A stretch of 64,000 nucleotides of DNA from Yinghuangia seranimata (GCF_029953285.1 NZ_JASAOI010000008.1:62001-126000), one strand, 5' to 3'; positions 39,381 through 49,196 are shown, numbered from the stretch's first letter. Numbers and translations are program-made. Notes: generated from the sequence alone by a model not told the origin.

Positions 39381-40918
39381 GTGAGCCACAGTCCCGTCGG
39401 GGACAGGTTGAGGACCGTCGCCTTGTCGAGCGCGGGCACGCCGCCGACCTTGCCGGAGGCGATGTAGCCGACCCGGTTCTCGGTGAGGAACAGCATCGGC
39501 GCGTCCCGGACGACGGCCTTGGCCACGTCGTCGTAGGCGGTGCCGCGGGCGGCGGCGTCCAGCGCCGCGCGGCCGCGATTGAGGGCCTCCTCCACCTGAG
39601 GCGTGGTGAAGCCGGTGAAGTTGAACGGGCTGCGGGCGAGGAACAGCGACGGGAATCCGAGGTCGGTGTCGCCCAGGATGCTGGTGGTGAAGTCGAGGGC
39701 CTGGAACTGGCGTTGTCCCAGCGCGGTGGCCTGCGCGGCGGCGTCGGCGGGCTTGACGGTCATCTTGATGCCGACGTCGCCGAGCATCTGCTGGATCACG
39801 GTCGCGCGCTGCTGCGAGGCAGGGGTGCTGGGCACCAGGTAGTCGAACGAGACCTGCTTGCCGGATTCGGCGAGGAGCGCCTTCGCCTTGGCCGGGTCGA
39901 ACCCGGGATACGAGGGGTTCTTGCGGTACGGCGACGTGGACAGCAGGGGCCCGTCGGCCACGCCGCCCTGTCCGAGGTTGACGACCTTGAGCAGCGCCTC
40001 ACGGTCGATCGCGTACTGCATGGCCTGCCGTACGCGCGCGTCGTCGAACGGCGCCGTCGTGGTGTTGAGCAGGGCCACCGACACCGCGGCCGGCGCGGTC
40101 GCGCTGCGCAGCCCGTCGGCGGCGGCCTGCTTGTGCTGGGACGGCGTCTCCGTCCAGATGAGGTCGGTGTCGCCGGAGCGGAGGCTCTGATACCGGCTGT
40201 CGGTGTCCGGGAGCACCTTGTACTCGACGCGGTCGACGTGCGGCTTGGTGCCCCAGTAGTTCGCGTTCTTGGTGACGGTGACCGACACGCCGGTCTGGCT
40301 GCTCGCGACGGTGAACGGGCCGGAGCCCACCACGGCGTCGGGGCTCGTGCCGGGCGCGGCGATGTACCCGAGGGCGCGGGTGAACAGGTTCGGGAACGTG
40401 GCGTTGGGCGCCTTGAGGTCGAACCTGACGGTGGTGGGCCCCGCGGCGGCCATGCCAGCGATGGTGGCCGCGTCCACGATGCACGAGCACTTGGTCTCGG
40501 GCTTGGTGAGCCGGGTGACGTGGGCGACGACCGCTTGGGCGTCCAGCGGGGCGCCGTTGCTGAAGGTCACGCCCGGGGTGAGCTCGAGCGTCCAGCGGGT
40601 GGCGTCCGCGTTCGGGGTGAAGGACTTGGCGAGGTAGGGGTGCACGCCGCCCGCGGCGTCGTTGACCATCAGCGGGTCGAACAGGGCGTTGGCCAGAAGG
40701 AACATCGGTTGACTGGTCAACGTCGCGTCGGCGGGGTCCAGCTTCCCGAACGGCCGGTCGAGGCCGACCTTGAGGGTGCCGCCCTCCTTGGCCGTTCCGC
40801 CGTTGGACGCGGGCGGTTTGCCGGCGACCGCGTCGTCGGAGGTCGTGCAGGCGCTCGCGCCCGCGAGCACGCCGGCCAGTGCGGCCGTCGCGGCGAGCAG
40901 CCGGGTCGTGCGGGTCAT
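39377..40918 (-). CDS. Opp/Dpp-type solute-binding lipoprotein
   Basis: 513 residues of the SBP_bac_5 family. The signal peptide MTRTTRLLAATAALAGVLA ends in the lipobox GASAC (Cys24). The mature protein has the family landmarks GGTLKVGLDRPFGKLDPA, YLAKSFTPNADATRWTLELTPGVTFSNGAPLDAQAVV, VVGSGPFTV and DARVRQAMQYAIDREALLKVV. It captures the substrate outside the membrane and delivers it to the permeases. The ATG overlaps the GH3 stop (ATGA), so enzyme and transporter are co-translated; members of this family bind oligosaccharides as well as peptides. Confidence 0.92.
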   Translation of the reverse strand: MTRTTRLLAATAALAGVLAGASACTTSDDAVAGKPPASNGGTAKEGGTLKVGLDRPFGKLDPADATLTSQPMFLLANALFDPLMVNDAAGGVHPYLAKSFTPNADATRWTLELTPGVTFSNGAPLDAQAVVAHVTRLTKPETKCSCIVDAATIAGMAAAGPTTVRFDLKAPNATFPNLFTRALGYIAAPGTSPDAVVGSGPFTVASSQTGVSVTVTKNANYWGTKPHVDRVEYKVLPDTDSRYQSLRSGDTDLIWTETPSQHKQAAADGLRSATAPAAVSVALLNTTTAPFDDARVRQAMQYAIDREALLKVVNLGQGGVADGPLLSTSPYRKNPSYPGFDPAKAKALLAESGKQVSFDYLVPSTPASQQRATVIQQMLGDVGIKMTVKPADAAAQATALGQRQFQALDFTTSILGDTDLGFPSLFLARSPFNFTGFTTPQVEEALNRGRAALDAAARGTAYDDVAKAVVRDAPMLFLTENRVGYIASGKVGGVPALDKATVLNLSPTGLWLT

Positions 40919-42723
40919 GATCCCTCTCCTTCAGGTCCCTCAGAGATGTGGGGGTTCGCGGGGTGGCCGAAGCGGAACAGCGGGTCCGCGGTGTCGAACG
41001 GCACGTCTTCGCGCGACTCCTCGACGGCGCGCATGGACGAGGGCAGGTCGAACGGCAGGCGTCCCTCGGCTTCGGCGCGTCCGAACACGGCGTCCAGGAC
41101 CAGGTCGTCCTCGGCGCCGAAGTCGGCCAGCAGCAGGAGCGCGGTGTCTGCGACGCCGGTGAGTACGGCGGGCCGGTCGAGGTGGACGCACAGGGCGAGC
41201 GGCACGGTCGCGCCGAGCCGGTTCAGGCGGGCGGTCTCGCCGGGCGGAAACTCCAGCGACCCGGCGCGGAAGGCGGCTTCGAGCAGCCCTTCGCGGTGCT
41301 CGTACGGCGCGTCGACGCGGACGACGGCCAGGTCGGCGTCCTCGGGCCGGTCCACGACCTTGCCGTAGCGGGATGCCACCTGCGGGTCGATGTTCTCGAC
41401 GTACAGCGCGCAGTCCGCTTCGTAGCCGAGCGGTGTGCCGGACAGGCGGACGAGGGAGCGGCGCTGGACGGTGCGGCCCAGCGCGCGCGTCGCGGCGTCG
41501 CCGACGAGTTCGGCGGCGGCGTCCGGGTCCACATAGGGGTCGTCGAACAGCCCGAGCAGGAACTTGTCACGCAGGATGCGGCGTACCGAGGCGTCGATGC
41601 GGGACTCGGTGACGGCGCCGGACCGCACGGCGTCGACGATCAGCTCGGGGCGGGTCTCGCCGCCGAACTGGTCGACGTCGGCGTCCAGCAGCATGCGCAC
41701 CTGCTCCTCCAGCGGCAGGTGCTCGACGCCCCAGTTGCGGGCGGGCAGCGCGCCCCGGCCGGGGATGGCCATCCCGGCCAGGAGGTTGAAGTCGGTGCAG
41801 ACCACGCCGTCGAAGCGGTAGCGCCCGCGCAGCAGGCCGGCGACCACGTCGCGGTTGAAGCACGCGCCGACCTCGGCCATGCCGGTGCCGACGGGGATCC
41901 CGTAGCCCGGCATGACCTGTGCGCAGCCGGCTTCCAGGGCGGCCTCGAAGGGGCGGAGGTGGTACTCCAGGTTGCCGCCGGGGTAGGCGGCGAAGCGGCC
42001 GTACGAGAAGTGCGGGTCCTCGCCGGCCGCGGTCGCGCCGCCGCCGGGGAAGTGCTTGACCATGCAGGCCACACTGTCCGGCCCCAGCCGGTCGCCCTGG
42101 AACCCGCCGATGTAGGCGGCGAGCATGCGCGACGCGAGTCCGGCGTCCTCGCCGAAGGTTCCGTGGATCCGGGCCCACCGGGGCTCGGTGGCGAGGTCGG
42201 CCATGGGGTGCACCGCGACCCGGATACCGACGGCGCGCAGCTCGCGGGCCGCGGCCGCGGCGAACTCGGCGACCAGCCCGGGGTCGTCGGTCGCGGCCAG
42301 GCCGATCGGCTCGGGGCCGCGGCTGAACCCGCCGGACAGGTGGGCGACCGCCGCGTTGGCGGCGAAGCCGTGCCGCGGGTCCGAGGACAGCGTGACCGGG
42401 ATGCCGAGCCGCGTGGCGGCCGCCTGGTCCTGGAGGTGGTTGTTCCAGCGCGCCATCACGGCGGGCTCGGGCATCGTCATGAGCAGGAAGTGGCTGACCC
42501 CGGCGTCGGCCGGCGCCGCACATTCCTCTGGGAACGTGTCGTGCCGCGCGGTAAAAAGGCGCCCGTGGCACATCAGCGCGGCCTTCTCGGCCAGAGTCAT
42601 CCGCGGGAGCAGGTCGGCGACCCGCTCGTCGGCCGGCAGCCGCGGGTCCTCGTACGGCTCCATCGTGCCGTTGTGGTTCAGATCGCGGAACGCCGTCCCG
42701 TCGTGATGGCGCAGCAGTTTCAC
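40915..42723 (-). CDS. GH3-family beta-glycosidase
   Basis: 602 residues. The N-terminal TIM barrel has the substrate-binding KH pair (Lys223-His224, MVKHFPGGG) and the nucleophile Asp311 (VCTDFNLL). It opens with DLNHNGTMEPYEDPRLPADERVADLLPRMTLAEKAALM, common to bacterial beta-glucosidases. The C-terminal alpha/beta sandwich is shortened and ends with EGRLPFDLPSSM. No signal peptide is seen, so it acts in the cytoplasm on imported sugars or glycosides. The GTG at 42721-42723 has AAGGACG upstream. It is the first gene of the ABC transporter operon. Glucoside versus xyloside or N-acetylglucosaminide specificity is open. Confidence 0.9.
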   Translation of the reverse strand: MKLLRHHDGTAFRDLNHNGTMEPYEDPRLPADERVADLLPRMTLAEKAALMCHGRLFTARHDTFPEECAAPADAGVSHFLLMTMPEPAVMARWNNHLQDQAAATRLGIPVTLSSDPRHGFAANAAVAHLSGGFSRGPEPIGLAATDDPGLVAEFAAAAARELRAVGIRVAVHPMADLATEPRWARIHGTFGEDAGLASRMLAAYIGGFQGDRLGPDSVACMVKHFPGGGATAAGEDPHFSYGRFAAYPGGNLEYHLRPFEAALEAGCAQVMPGYGIPVGTGMAEVGACFNRDVVAGLLRGRYRFDGVVCTDFNLLAGMAIPGRGALPARNWGVEHLPLEEQVRMLLDADVDQFGGETRPELIVDAVRSGAVTESRIDASVRRILRDKFLLGLFDDPYVDPDAAAELVGDAATRALGRTVQRRSLVRLSGTPLGYEADCALYVENIDPQVASRYGKVVDRPEDADLAVVRVDAPYEHREGLLEAAFRAGSLEFPPGETARLNRLGATVPLALCVHLDRPAVLTGVADTALLLLADFGAEDDLVLDAVFGRAEAEGRLPFDLPSSMRAVEESREDVPFDTADPLFRFGHPANPHISEGPEGEGS

Positions 42724-42842
42724 CGTTCGTCCTTGCGAGTGTCGTCGGCCGTCCACAGGGCTGCCATGGACCCCCGCCAGGGTTGCGGTTCCACGCCCGA
42801 CGTCACCGCGGATGGCGGAAGCCGTCCTGGGAGGCCCGACTG

Positions 42843-43907
42843 ATGCTCGAAACCAACGCCGTGCCCGGTCCCGACGCACTGGACGAACTCGACCTGGCGC
42901 TGGTCCACGCCCTGCAACTGGTCCCGCGCGCCTCCTGGTCCGACCTCGCGCCGGTGCTCGGCGCGGCGCCCGCGACCCTCGCGCGGCGGTGGCGCCGCCT
43001 GCAGGCGTCCGGCGCCGCGTGGATGACCTGCCACCCGGGTCTCGCGCACGGCACGGAGGCGCCGGTCAACAGCGTCGCGATGGCCGAGCTGACGGTCGCC
43101 CCGGGGCGGATCCCGGCGGTGTTCGCCGAGCTCGCCCACCACCGGCCGGTGATCAACATCGAGCACGTCACCGGCGCCCGCGACCTGCTCATCTGCGCGG
43201 CGGCGAGCAATGCGGGCGAGCTCGCGGACTACCTCCAGACCCGGCTGCCGTCCGTCCCCGGCATCACCAGCATCCGCGTCCAGATGCCGCGCCGCCTCTA
43301 CAAGGACACCGGCGCCTGGCGGCTGCGCGCCCTCGACCGCGACCAGCGCCGCCGGCTGGCCGAACTCGCACCCGCCGCCTCGGGCGCGGCGTACCCGCTG
43401 GACGCGTACGACCGCGCGCTCCTCGCCCATCTCGGCCCCGACGGGCGGCTCAGCACCACCGAGCTCGCCCGTCGGCTGAACATCAGCGCGGTGACCGCGG
43501 CCCGCAGGCTGTCCCGGCTGATCTCGTCCGGCTACGCCCGGTTCCGCTGCGAACTCGCCCGCCCGCTCGCCGGCTGGCCGGTCACGGCGACGTGGTGGCT
43601 GCGCGTCCCTCCGGCCGACCTGGACGCGACCGCCGCCGAGCTGAGCGCGCTCGGCGACGTCCGCCTGTGCGTCTCGCTGACCGGAGCGGCGAACCTCGTG
43701 GTGGTCATGTGGCTGCGTCAGTCCCGCGACGCCCCCGCGATCGAGGCGGACTGGGCGCGCCGATTCCCCCGCATCGAGCTCGTCGACTCGGCGGTCACCC
43801 TCCAGGTGGTCAAGTGCATGGGACGCCTGGTCGGCACGGACGGCCTCAGCACGGGGTTCGTCCCGCTCGGCCTGTTCGAGCCCGAGTTGGTGGACGTCGC
43901 GTCGTAG
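42843..43907 (+). CDS. Lrp/AsnC-family regulator with two tandem HTH-RAM units
   Basis: 354 residues, twice the normal Lrp length. The first half has an Lrp helix-turn-helix (ELDLALVHALQLVPRASWSDLAPVLGAAPATLARRWRRL) and a ligand-binding RAM domain. The second repeats this (YDRALLAHLGPDGRLSTTELARRLNISAVTAARRLSRLISSGY, then the C-terminal RAM). Double-unit Lrp proteins are common in actinomycetes. The ATG at 42843 has GGGAGG 8 nt upstream. It is divergent from the GH3 operon (119-nt gap) and convergent with an efflux pump. Which of these it controls is unclear. Confidence 0.86.
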   Translation: MLETNAVPGPDALDELDLALVHALQLVPRASWSDLAPVLGAAPATLARRWRRLQASGAAWMTCHPGLAHGTEAPVNSVAMAELTVAPGRIPAVFAELAHHRPVINIEHVTGARDLLICAAASNAGELADYLQTRLPSVPGITSIRVQMPRRLYKDTGAWRLRALDRDQRRRLAELAPAASGAAYPLDAYDRALLAHLGPDGRLSTTELARRLNISAVTAARRLSRLISSGYARFRCELARPLAGWPVTATWWLRVPPADLDATAAELSALGDVRLCVSLTGAANLVVVMWLRQSRDAPAIEADWARRFPRIELVDSAVTLQVVKCMGRLVGTDGLSTGFVPLGLFEPELVDVAS

Positions 43908-43916
43908 CCGCGCTCG

Positions 43917-45395
43917 TCACGCGCCGGCCTCTTCCTCCCCCGCCGCGTGCCGTTCGTGCACGATGTCGGCGGCCGCTACGGCGAGTGCGACGGCGACGAA
44001 TCCGATCGAGACCCCGAGCCCCGTGCGCAGCGGCCCGGCCCAGTCGCGACCGCCGTTCGCCGCGAGCCGGGAGAAGAACGTCGAGCCGACCGCCGCGATG
44101 CCGAACGCCGAGCCGATGCGCTGCCCGGTCTGGAGGACGCCGCCCGCGCTGCCGCCGCGCGCCGGTGGGACGCTCGCCAGCGTGAGCGCCTGGTTGGGCG
44201 CGATCACCAGCCCGCTCCCCAGCCCCGCGACGGCCAGCGGCGCGACCAGCGCCCACGCGGTGGCGTCGCCTTCGACGTGGCCGACGACGGCCACGGTGAC
44301 CGCCAATCCGACGATCACCGCGATCAGCCCGGCGGCGACCAGGCGCCGCCCCCAGCGCGCGACGAGATGCCCGCCGACGGCGGCCGCGACCGCCGAGCCG
44401 AGCGCGAACGGGGTCACGGTCAGGCCCGCCTTCAGCGCCGTGAAGCCGAGCCCCGACTGCAGGTACAGGGTGAGGACGAAGAAGATCGACGTGAAGCCCG
44501 CGAAGTAGAACAGCATCACCAGCGAGCCGTAGGTGTACGACGCCTCCCGGAACAACCCGAGTTCCACGAGCGGTTCGTAGCGCCGCCGGTACCGGGCCTC
44601 CCACCAGACGAACGCCGCCAGCAGCAGCGCCGCCGCTGGGATCAGCAGCCACTTCTCGTTGCCCTGCCACTCGCGTTCCTCCACGAGCGGGAGCAGCAGC
44701 AGGACGACCGCCGTGCCGAGCAGGATCACGCCGACCGGGTCGAGCTGGCGCAGGCACGGCCGGTGCTCGTGCTCCGGCGGCGGCAGCACCCGCCTGGCCA
44801 GGACGAACGCCGCGACACCGATGGGGAGGTTGACGAAGAAGATCCACCGCCAGCCGCGTTCGACGCCGAACACCTCGATGATCAGGCCGCCCAAAACCGG
44901 CCCGACCGCGGTCGAGATCCCGACGACGGACCCGAACAGGCCGAACGCCCGCGCCCGTTCGGCGCCGCGGAACATCTGCTGGATGAGCGCCGACACCTGC
45001 GGGGTGAGCAGTCCGCCCGCGACGCCCTGCAACAGCCGTGCGAGGACGAGCCAGAGAGGCGTCTGGGCGGCGCCGCACAGCGCGCTGGAGGCGGTGAACA
45101 GTCCGACGCCGAGCATGAACATCATGCGGCGGCCGCGCGCGTCGCCGATCCGCCCGGCCGGGACCAGGGCGAGGCCGAAGGTGAGCGCGTATCCCGACAG
45201 CACCCACTGGATGTCGCCCACGCTCGCGCCGAGGGCCTCGCGGATGGACGGCAGCGCGACGTTCACGATCGACACGTCGAGCAGCGTGATGAACCCGGCG
45301 AGCAGGCACACCGCGAGCGCCTGCCATCGGCGCGGGTCGGGTGTGTAGCCGTCGTCGCCGCCGAGTCGCGCCGCCGTGGCCTCCCGTCCGCTCAT
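43917..45395 (-). CDS. DHA2-family (14-helix) MFS drug efflux protein
   Basis: 492 residues with about fourteen hydrophobic segments. DHA2 landmarks include LLDVSIVNVALPSIREALGASVGDIQWVLSGYALTFGLALVPAGRIGDARGRR (helices 1-2 and motif A) and GLFGSVVGISTAVGPVLGGLIIE (motif C, antiporter signature). It probably exports a drug-like compound with proton motive force. The ATG at 45393-45395 is chosen, but no good ribosome site is visible. A TTG 17 codons upstream is possible. It is convergent with the Lrp gene only 9 nt away. Confidence 0.87.
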   Translation of the reverse strand: MSGREATAARLGGDDGYTPDPRRWQALAVCLLAGFITLLDVSIVNVALPSIREALGASVGDIQWVLSGYALTFGLALVPAGRIGDARGRRMMFMLGVGLFTASSALCGAAQTPLWLVLARLLQGVAGGLLTPQVSALIQQMFRGAERARAFGLFGSVVGISTAVGPVLGGLIIEVFGVERGWRWIFFVNLPIGVAAFVLARRVLPPPEHEHRPCLRQLDPVGVILLGTAVVLLLLPLVEEREWQGNEKWLLIPAAALLLAAFVWWEARYRRRYEPLVELGLFREASYTYGSLVMLFYFAGFTSIFFVLTLYLQSGLGFTALKAGLTVTPFALGSAVAAAVGGHLVARWGRRLVAAGLIAVIVGLAVTVAVVGHVEGDATAWALVAPLAVAGLGSGLVIAPNQALTLASVPPARGGSAGGVLQTGQRIGSAFGIAAVGSTFFSRLAANGGRDWAGPLRTGLGVSIGFVAVALAVAAADIVHERHAAGEEEAGA

Positions 45396-45446
45396 GGGCG
45401 CCGTGACCGCGTGACCGAGCCGAACATACCGGCATTTCAACCACAA

Positions 45447-45456
45447 ATAGCGCTAT
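45447..45456. promoter_or_regulatory. Palindrome upstream of the DHA2 gene
   Basis: The 10-bp perfect palindrome ATAGCGCTAT lies about 52 nt upstream of the chosen DHA2 start, in a locally AT-rich patch. It could be an operator; no regulator is assigned. Confidence 0.3.
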
Positions 45457-45515
45457 CGGATCGCGAGGACGCGGCGGGGGCGGCGCGAATCCACCCCGGT
45501 GGAGTACCGGTGGGG

Positions 45516-47144
45516 CTACGCGAACGGGTGCGGCAGCACGAGCTCGGTGTTGCGGTCTCCGGGCTCCCCCGGCCAGGCGCGGTCGGCGTGGATGTCGTTG
45601 TACGCCAGCTCGCGGTACAGCGCGGCGAGCCCGCGCGGCGTCCAGTCGTCGTGCTCGGCCGCGTACGGCGAGTCCGCCTCGACCAGCGTGGTGAACAGCG
45701 AGACGGTGCCGTCGGCGTTGTCGGCGACCTCGACGACGCGCGCGTGCTGCGGGAAGTCGACGTGGGAGGCGGTGTTGACCTCCCAGAAGCCCTGCGCGGG
45801 GGTCGGGCCGGGGTGCGGGGTGACGCGGTTGTAGTGGGTGTGGCCGTTGACCCAGGCGAGGACGTTCGGGAAGCGGTGCAGCAGGGCGACGAGCGCGTCC
45901 CCGAGCAGCCGCGGGTCGTCGGGGCGGCGCAGGTCGGGCAGCGTGTTGCTCATGGTCTCGCTGCTGTGGTGGCTGAAGACGATGACGAGTTCGTCGTCGC
46001 CGGGGTGCGTGCGGCGCCGGCCGTCGGTGCCGTACGAGGCGGAGCTGTGCCGGGTCAGGACGTCCTCGAGCCAGGTCAGCTGCCGCTGCCCGATCGAGCC
46101 GTGGCCGAAGCCGCCGGTGCAGGTGGTGTCGAGGCTGACGCCGAGCACACCGGGCGCGACGCGGAACGTGTAGTAGGCGTCGCGGCCGTCGGCGTTGGCC
46201 TCGGTGAAGCCGTGGCCGACGGGGCCCGGACCGGTGTTGGCGGGGTCGAGGTGGGCCTGGACGTACTCGGCGGGCGTGAACGGGCTGCGCCGCTCGTCCG
46301 CGGTGACCTCCGCCAGCGTGGCGTCGGGGCCGAAGATCTCCTCCATCGGGACGCCGGCACCGGACGCGATGGCGCGCAGGACCCGCCGGGTGCCGCGCTC
46401 GTCCCGCGCGACCGCCTTGCGCGTGCCGGTGTACCAGTCGGCCATGCTGTCGCCGCCGGCGATGATGCCGCCGAGCACGCTGTCGTCGTGGTTGCCGAAC
46501 GCGGAGTACCAGGGCAGGCGCAGGCCGGGCGAGGCGAACTCCCGTGTGACGGCGTGGTCCAGGAGGCCGGGCAGGTACGGGAAGCCCGCTTCGGCGTAGC
46601 GGTCGCCCTTGAGACGGTCTCCTGGATGCCAGTAGAGGGGCTCGCCGGAAGCCTGGACGCCTTCGTACCGGGCACGGTCACCCGACCTCGGGTCGATCCG
46701 GCCGCCGTTGAACAGGCACATAAGCCAGTCGAGTTCGAGGTGCTCGTGGTTGTCGGTGTTGTCGCCGGTGCTGATGGCGAAGTCCAACGGCCGCCCGGTG
46801 AAAGGGGCGTGGGTGAGCGCGTTGACCCGCTCGATCAGCGCGACGGTCGACACGAGGCCGAGTGCCTCCTGAGGGCGGAACATCGGATGCACCAACGGGT
46901 GCAGGAACTCGACGCGGGCGGGGCTCTCGACGTCGGTGACGTGGACGTCGGTCACCTGGACGAACGCGGCCATCGGACGCCGTCGTTCGGCGCGGCCGGG
47001 CTTGGCCTCGGCGAGATCCTGGCGCAACACCGGGAGCCAGGCGGGGCCTTGGAGCAGACGGCTGTACGAGGCGCCCGGCCGGGCGGGTGCGGCGGCGTGC
47101 GCCAGGGTGGTTCCTTCGACGTACCGTGCCCGTGGCTCGTCCAC
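45516..47144 (-). CDS. Metallophosphoesterase (TIGR03767-like)
   Basis: 542 residues of the calcineurin-like phosphoesterase superfamily, of the long actinobacterial type. The metal-binding motifs are in order: QVTDVHVTD, STGDNTDN, SAFGNHDDSV, VFSHHSSETM and WVNGHTHYN, forming the two-metal site. I chose the GTG at 47142-47144, which has GGAGGGGGAG just upstream; a longer form starting at an ATG at 47174 adds ten residues. No signal peptide is clear. The substrate is unknown. It is divergent from an SDR gene with a 179-nt gap. Confidence 0.82.
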   Translation of the reverse strand: MDEPRARYVEGTTLAHAAAPARPGASYSRLLQGPAWLPVLRQDLAEAKPGRAERRRPMAAFVQVTDVHVTDVESPARVEFLHPLVHPMFRPQEALGLVSTVALIERVNALTHAPFTGRPLDFAISTGDNTDNHEHLELDWLMCLFNGGRIDPRSGDRARYEGVQASGEPLYWHPGDRLKGDRYAEAGFPYLPGLLDHAVTREFASPGLRLPWYSAFGNHDDSVLGGIIAGGDSMADWYTGTRKAVARDERGTRRVLRAIASGAGVPMEEIFGPDATLAEVTADERRSPFTPAEYVQAHLDPANTGPGPVGHGFTEANADGRDAYYTFRVAPGVLGVSLDTTCTGGFGHGSIGQRQLTWLEDVLTRHSSASYGTDGRRRTHPGDDELVIVFSHHSSETMSNTLPDLRRPDDPRLLGDALVALLHRFPNVLAWVNGHTHYNRVTPHPGPTPAQGFWEVNTASHVDFPQHARVVEVADNADGTVSLFTTLVEADSPYAAEHDDWTPRGLAALYRELAYNDIHADRAWPGEPGDRNTELVLPHPFA

Positions 47145-47323
47145 GACCGCTCCCCCTCCGACGCGTCGGTACATGATCCGGGCATCGGGCCGACGGCGAC
47201 AGGGGCACGCAGCCTCGGGACCGGGATCCTAGGACGAAAGGTCCCATCCTGCCCCGTCCCGCACCGACTTAGGCTCGCCGCGCAGTCCGCAAGACGCACG
47301 ACCGACCGCGCTGGGAGCCAACG

Positions 47324-48055
47324 ATGCCGGACCAGAACATCACCGTCGTGACCGGGGGAAGCCGCGGCATCGGCGCGGCCGTCTGCCGACGCCTGGCCAC
47401 CGACGGCCACCACGTCGTGGTCGGCTACCACGCGGACGCCCTGGCCGCCGAGGAGGTCGCGGCCGACGTCACATGGGTCGGCGGAAACGCCCTCGCGGTC
47501 GCCGTCGACACCGCCGACGAGGCCTCGGTCGAGGCCCTCTTCGACACCGCCGCCCAGCTCGGGCCCGTCACCGGGCTGGTCAACAACGCCGGCATCAGCG
47601 GCCCCGTCGGCCCGCTCGCCGGCGCCTCGGCCGACGGCATGCGCCGCGCGCTCGAGGTCAACGTGCTCGGCTACCTCCTCTGCGCCCGGCGAGCCGTCCG
47701 CGAGATGTCCGCGACCGGCGGCGGCGCGATCGTCAACATCTCCTCCGCCGCGGCCACCCTCGGCAGCCCCGGCCAGTACGTCCACTACGCCGCCGGCAAA
47801 GCCGCGGTCGACGCCATGACCGTCGGCCTCGCCAAGGAGGTCGGACCCCGCGGCATCCGCGTCAACGCCGTCGCCCCCGGCAGCGTCTGGACCGACTTCC
47901 ACGCCGACCCCCAACGCCCCGCCGAGCTCGCCCCCACCGTCCCCCTCCGCCGCGCCGGTCAGCCCGAGGAGATCGCCGCAGCCGTCGCCTGGCTGCTCTC
48001 CCCCGACGCGGCCTACACAACCGGCGCGATCCTCCGTGTCGCAGGGGGCCTGTAG
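47324..48055 (+). CDS. Short-chain dehydrogenase/reductase
   Basis: A 243-residue classical SDR. The cofactor motif is TGGSRGIGAAV, then LVNNAGISGP, the catalytic Ser in IVNISSAAATLG and the YAAGK pair. The basic residue pattern after beta-2 (VVGYHADAL) does not settle NADH or NADPH use. GGGAG lies 8 nt before the ATG. It has no coupled partner. FabG-like oxidoreduction of an unknown alcohol or ketone is the most that can be said. Confidence 0.88.
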   Translation: MPDQNITVVTGGSRGIGAAVCRRLATDGHHVVVGYHADALAAEEVAADVTWVGGNALAVAVDTADEASVEALFDTAAQLGPVTGLVNNAGISGPVGPLAGASADGMRRALEVNVLGYLLCARRAVREMSATGGGAIVNISSAAATLGSPGQYVHYAAGKAAVDAMTVGLAKEVGPRGIRVNAVAPGSVWTDFHADPQRPAELAPTVPLRRAGQPEEIAAAVAWLLSPDAAYTTGAILRVAGGL

Positions 48056-48077
48056 CTTGACGCCGATGGAGGCATCG

Positions 48078-49196
48078 GTGAGGAACCCTGACCTGTCCCA
48101 CAGCGCCCGGCTGTCCGCCCACCGGGCCGTTGCCGCGTCCCTGGCACGCCGCACCGACCGCCACCTACGCGAACTCGTGGACTCCGCTACCCCGATCGGC
48201 TCCGGCATCGGCGGGAAAACCCTGCTGCTGGAGGTCGACGGAACCGCGGTCTTCGTCAAGCAGATACGCCTGACCGACCTGGAGCGGCGGCCGGAGAACG
48301 CCCACTCCACGGCCAACCTGTTCGGGCTGCCGACCTTCTGCCACTACGGCGTCGGCAGCATCGGAAGCCCGTCGTTCGGCGCCTGGCGCGAGCTGGCCGT
48401 GCACGCCATGACGACGGCCTGGGTGATCGATGGCGACTACGAGGGCTTCCCCTTGATGCACCACTGGCGCGTGCTCCCGGACGCCGGCCAGCCCCTCCCC
48501 GACGAACTGGCCGACGTGGAACGAGCCGTCGCCTACTGGGGAGGCGGCTCCGCGGTGCGCAGCCGGATCGAAGACCTCCGCGAGGCCTCGGCCGGCCTCC
48601 TGCTGTTCCTCGAGTACATCCCGCAGAACCTGCACGACTGGCTGGGCGTCCAGATCAAGGCCGGCGACGAGGCGGCCGAGCGGGCCTGCGCCATGGTGGA
48701 GAGCGAGCTGAAGGCGGGAGTGGCGTTCATGAACGCCCGCGGGCTGCTGCACTTCGACGCCCACTTCGAGAACATCCTCACCGACGGCCGACGGCTCTTC
48801 TTCGCCGACTACGGCCTCGCGATCTCCTCCGACTTCGAGCTCGCACAGGACGAGGCCGACTTCTACGAGCTGCACCGCACCTACGACGAGCGCTACAGCG
48901 CCACGCACCTGGTGAACTGGCTGGCGTTCGCTTTGAACGGGTACACGCCGGACGAACGCCAGGCATTCGTGCACAGCTGCGCCCAGGGGACGCGCCCCGA
49001 AGGAATCCCGGCTGCAGTCGCGGACGTGCTCCTCCGGCACGCACCTGTCGCGGCAGTAATGGGCGACTTCTATCGCCGCTTCGAGCACGAGAGCCGGGCG
49101 GCCCCGTACCCGTCGGAGGCGATCACCGGCGAGCCTGCCCAGTGCCGCGGGACCGGCGGCCATACCGTCGAACCAACCACCGAGGAGGACTTCTGA
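48078..49196 (+). CDS. Kinase-fold phosphotransferase
   Basis: 372 residues with an eukaryotic-like kinase/aminoglycoside phosphotransferase fold. GKTLLLEVDGTAVFVKQIRLTD gives the lysine strand, LLHFDAHFENIL is the catalytic loop (HxDxxxxN), and FADYGLA replaces DFG with DYG. The small-molecule or protein target is unknown. I prefer the GTG at 48078-48080, with GGAGG 5 nt upstream; an ATG at 48066 would add four residues. It overlaps the next gene (TGATG), so the two are co-translated. The tail (GHTVEPTTEEDF) is unstructured. Confidence 0.7.
   Translation: MRNPDLSHSARLSAHRAVAASLARRTDRHLRELVDSATPIGSGIGGKTLLLEVDGTAVFVKQIRLTDLERRPENAHSTANLFGLPTFCHYGVGSIGSPSFGAWRELAVHAMTTAWVIDGDYEGFPLMHHWRVLPDAGQPLPDELADVERAVAYWGGGSAVRSRIEDLREASAGLLLFLEYIPQNLHDWLGVQIKAGDEAAERACAMVESELKAGVAFMNARGLLHFDAHFENILTDGRRLFFADYGLAISSDFELAQDEADFYELHRTYDERYSATHLVNWLAFALNGYTPDERQAFVHSCAQGTRPEGIPAAVADVLLRHAPVAAVMGDFYRRFEHESRAAPYPSEAITGEPAQCRGTGGHTVEPTTEEDF

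Noticed and set aside
43947-47351. 1,134-codon plus-strand open frame across the DHA2 and phosphoesterase genes
   Set aside because: Crosses two real minus-strand genes and the terminal gap, low-complexity Arg/Glu/Gln composition, no ribosome site.
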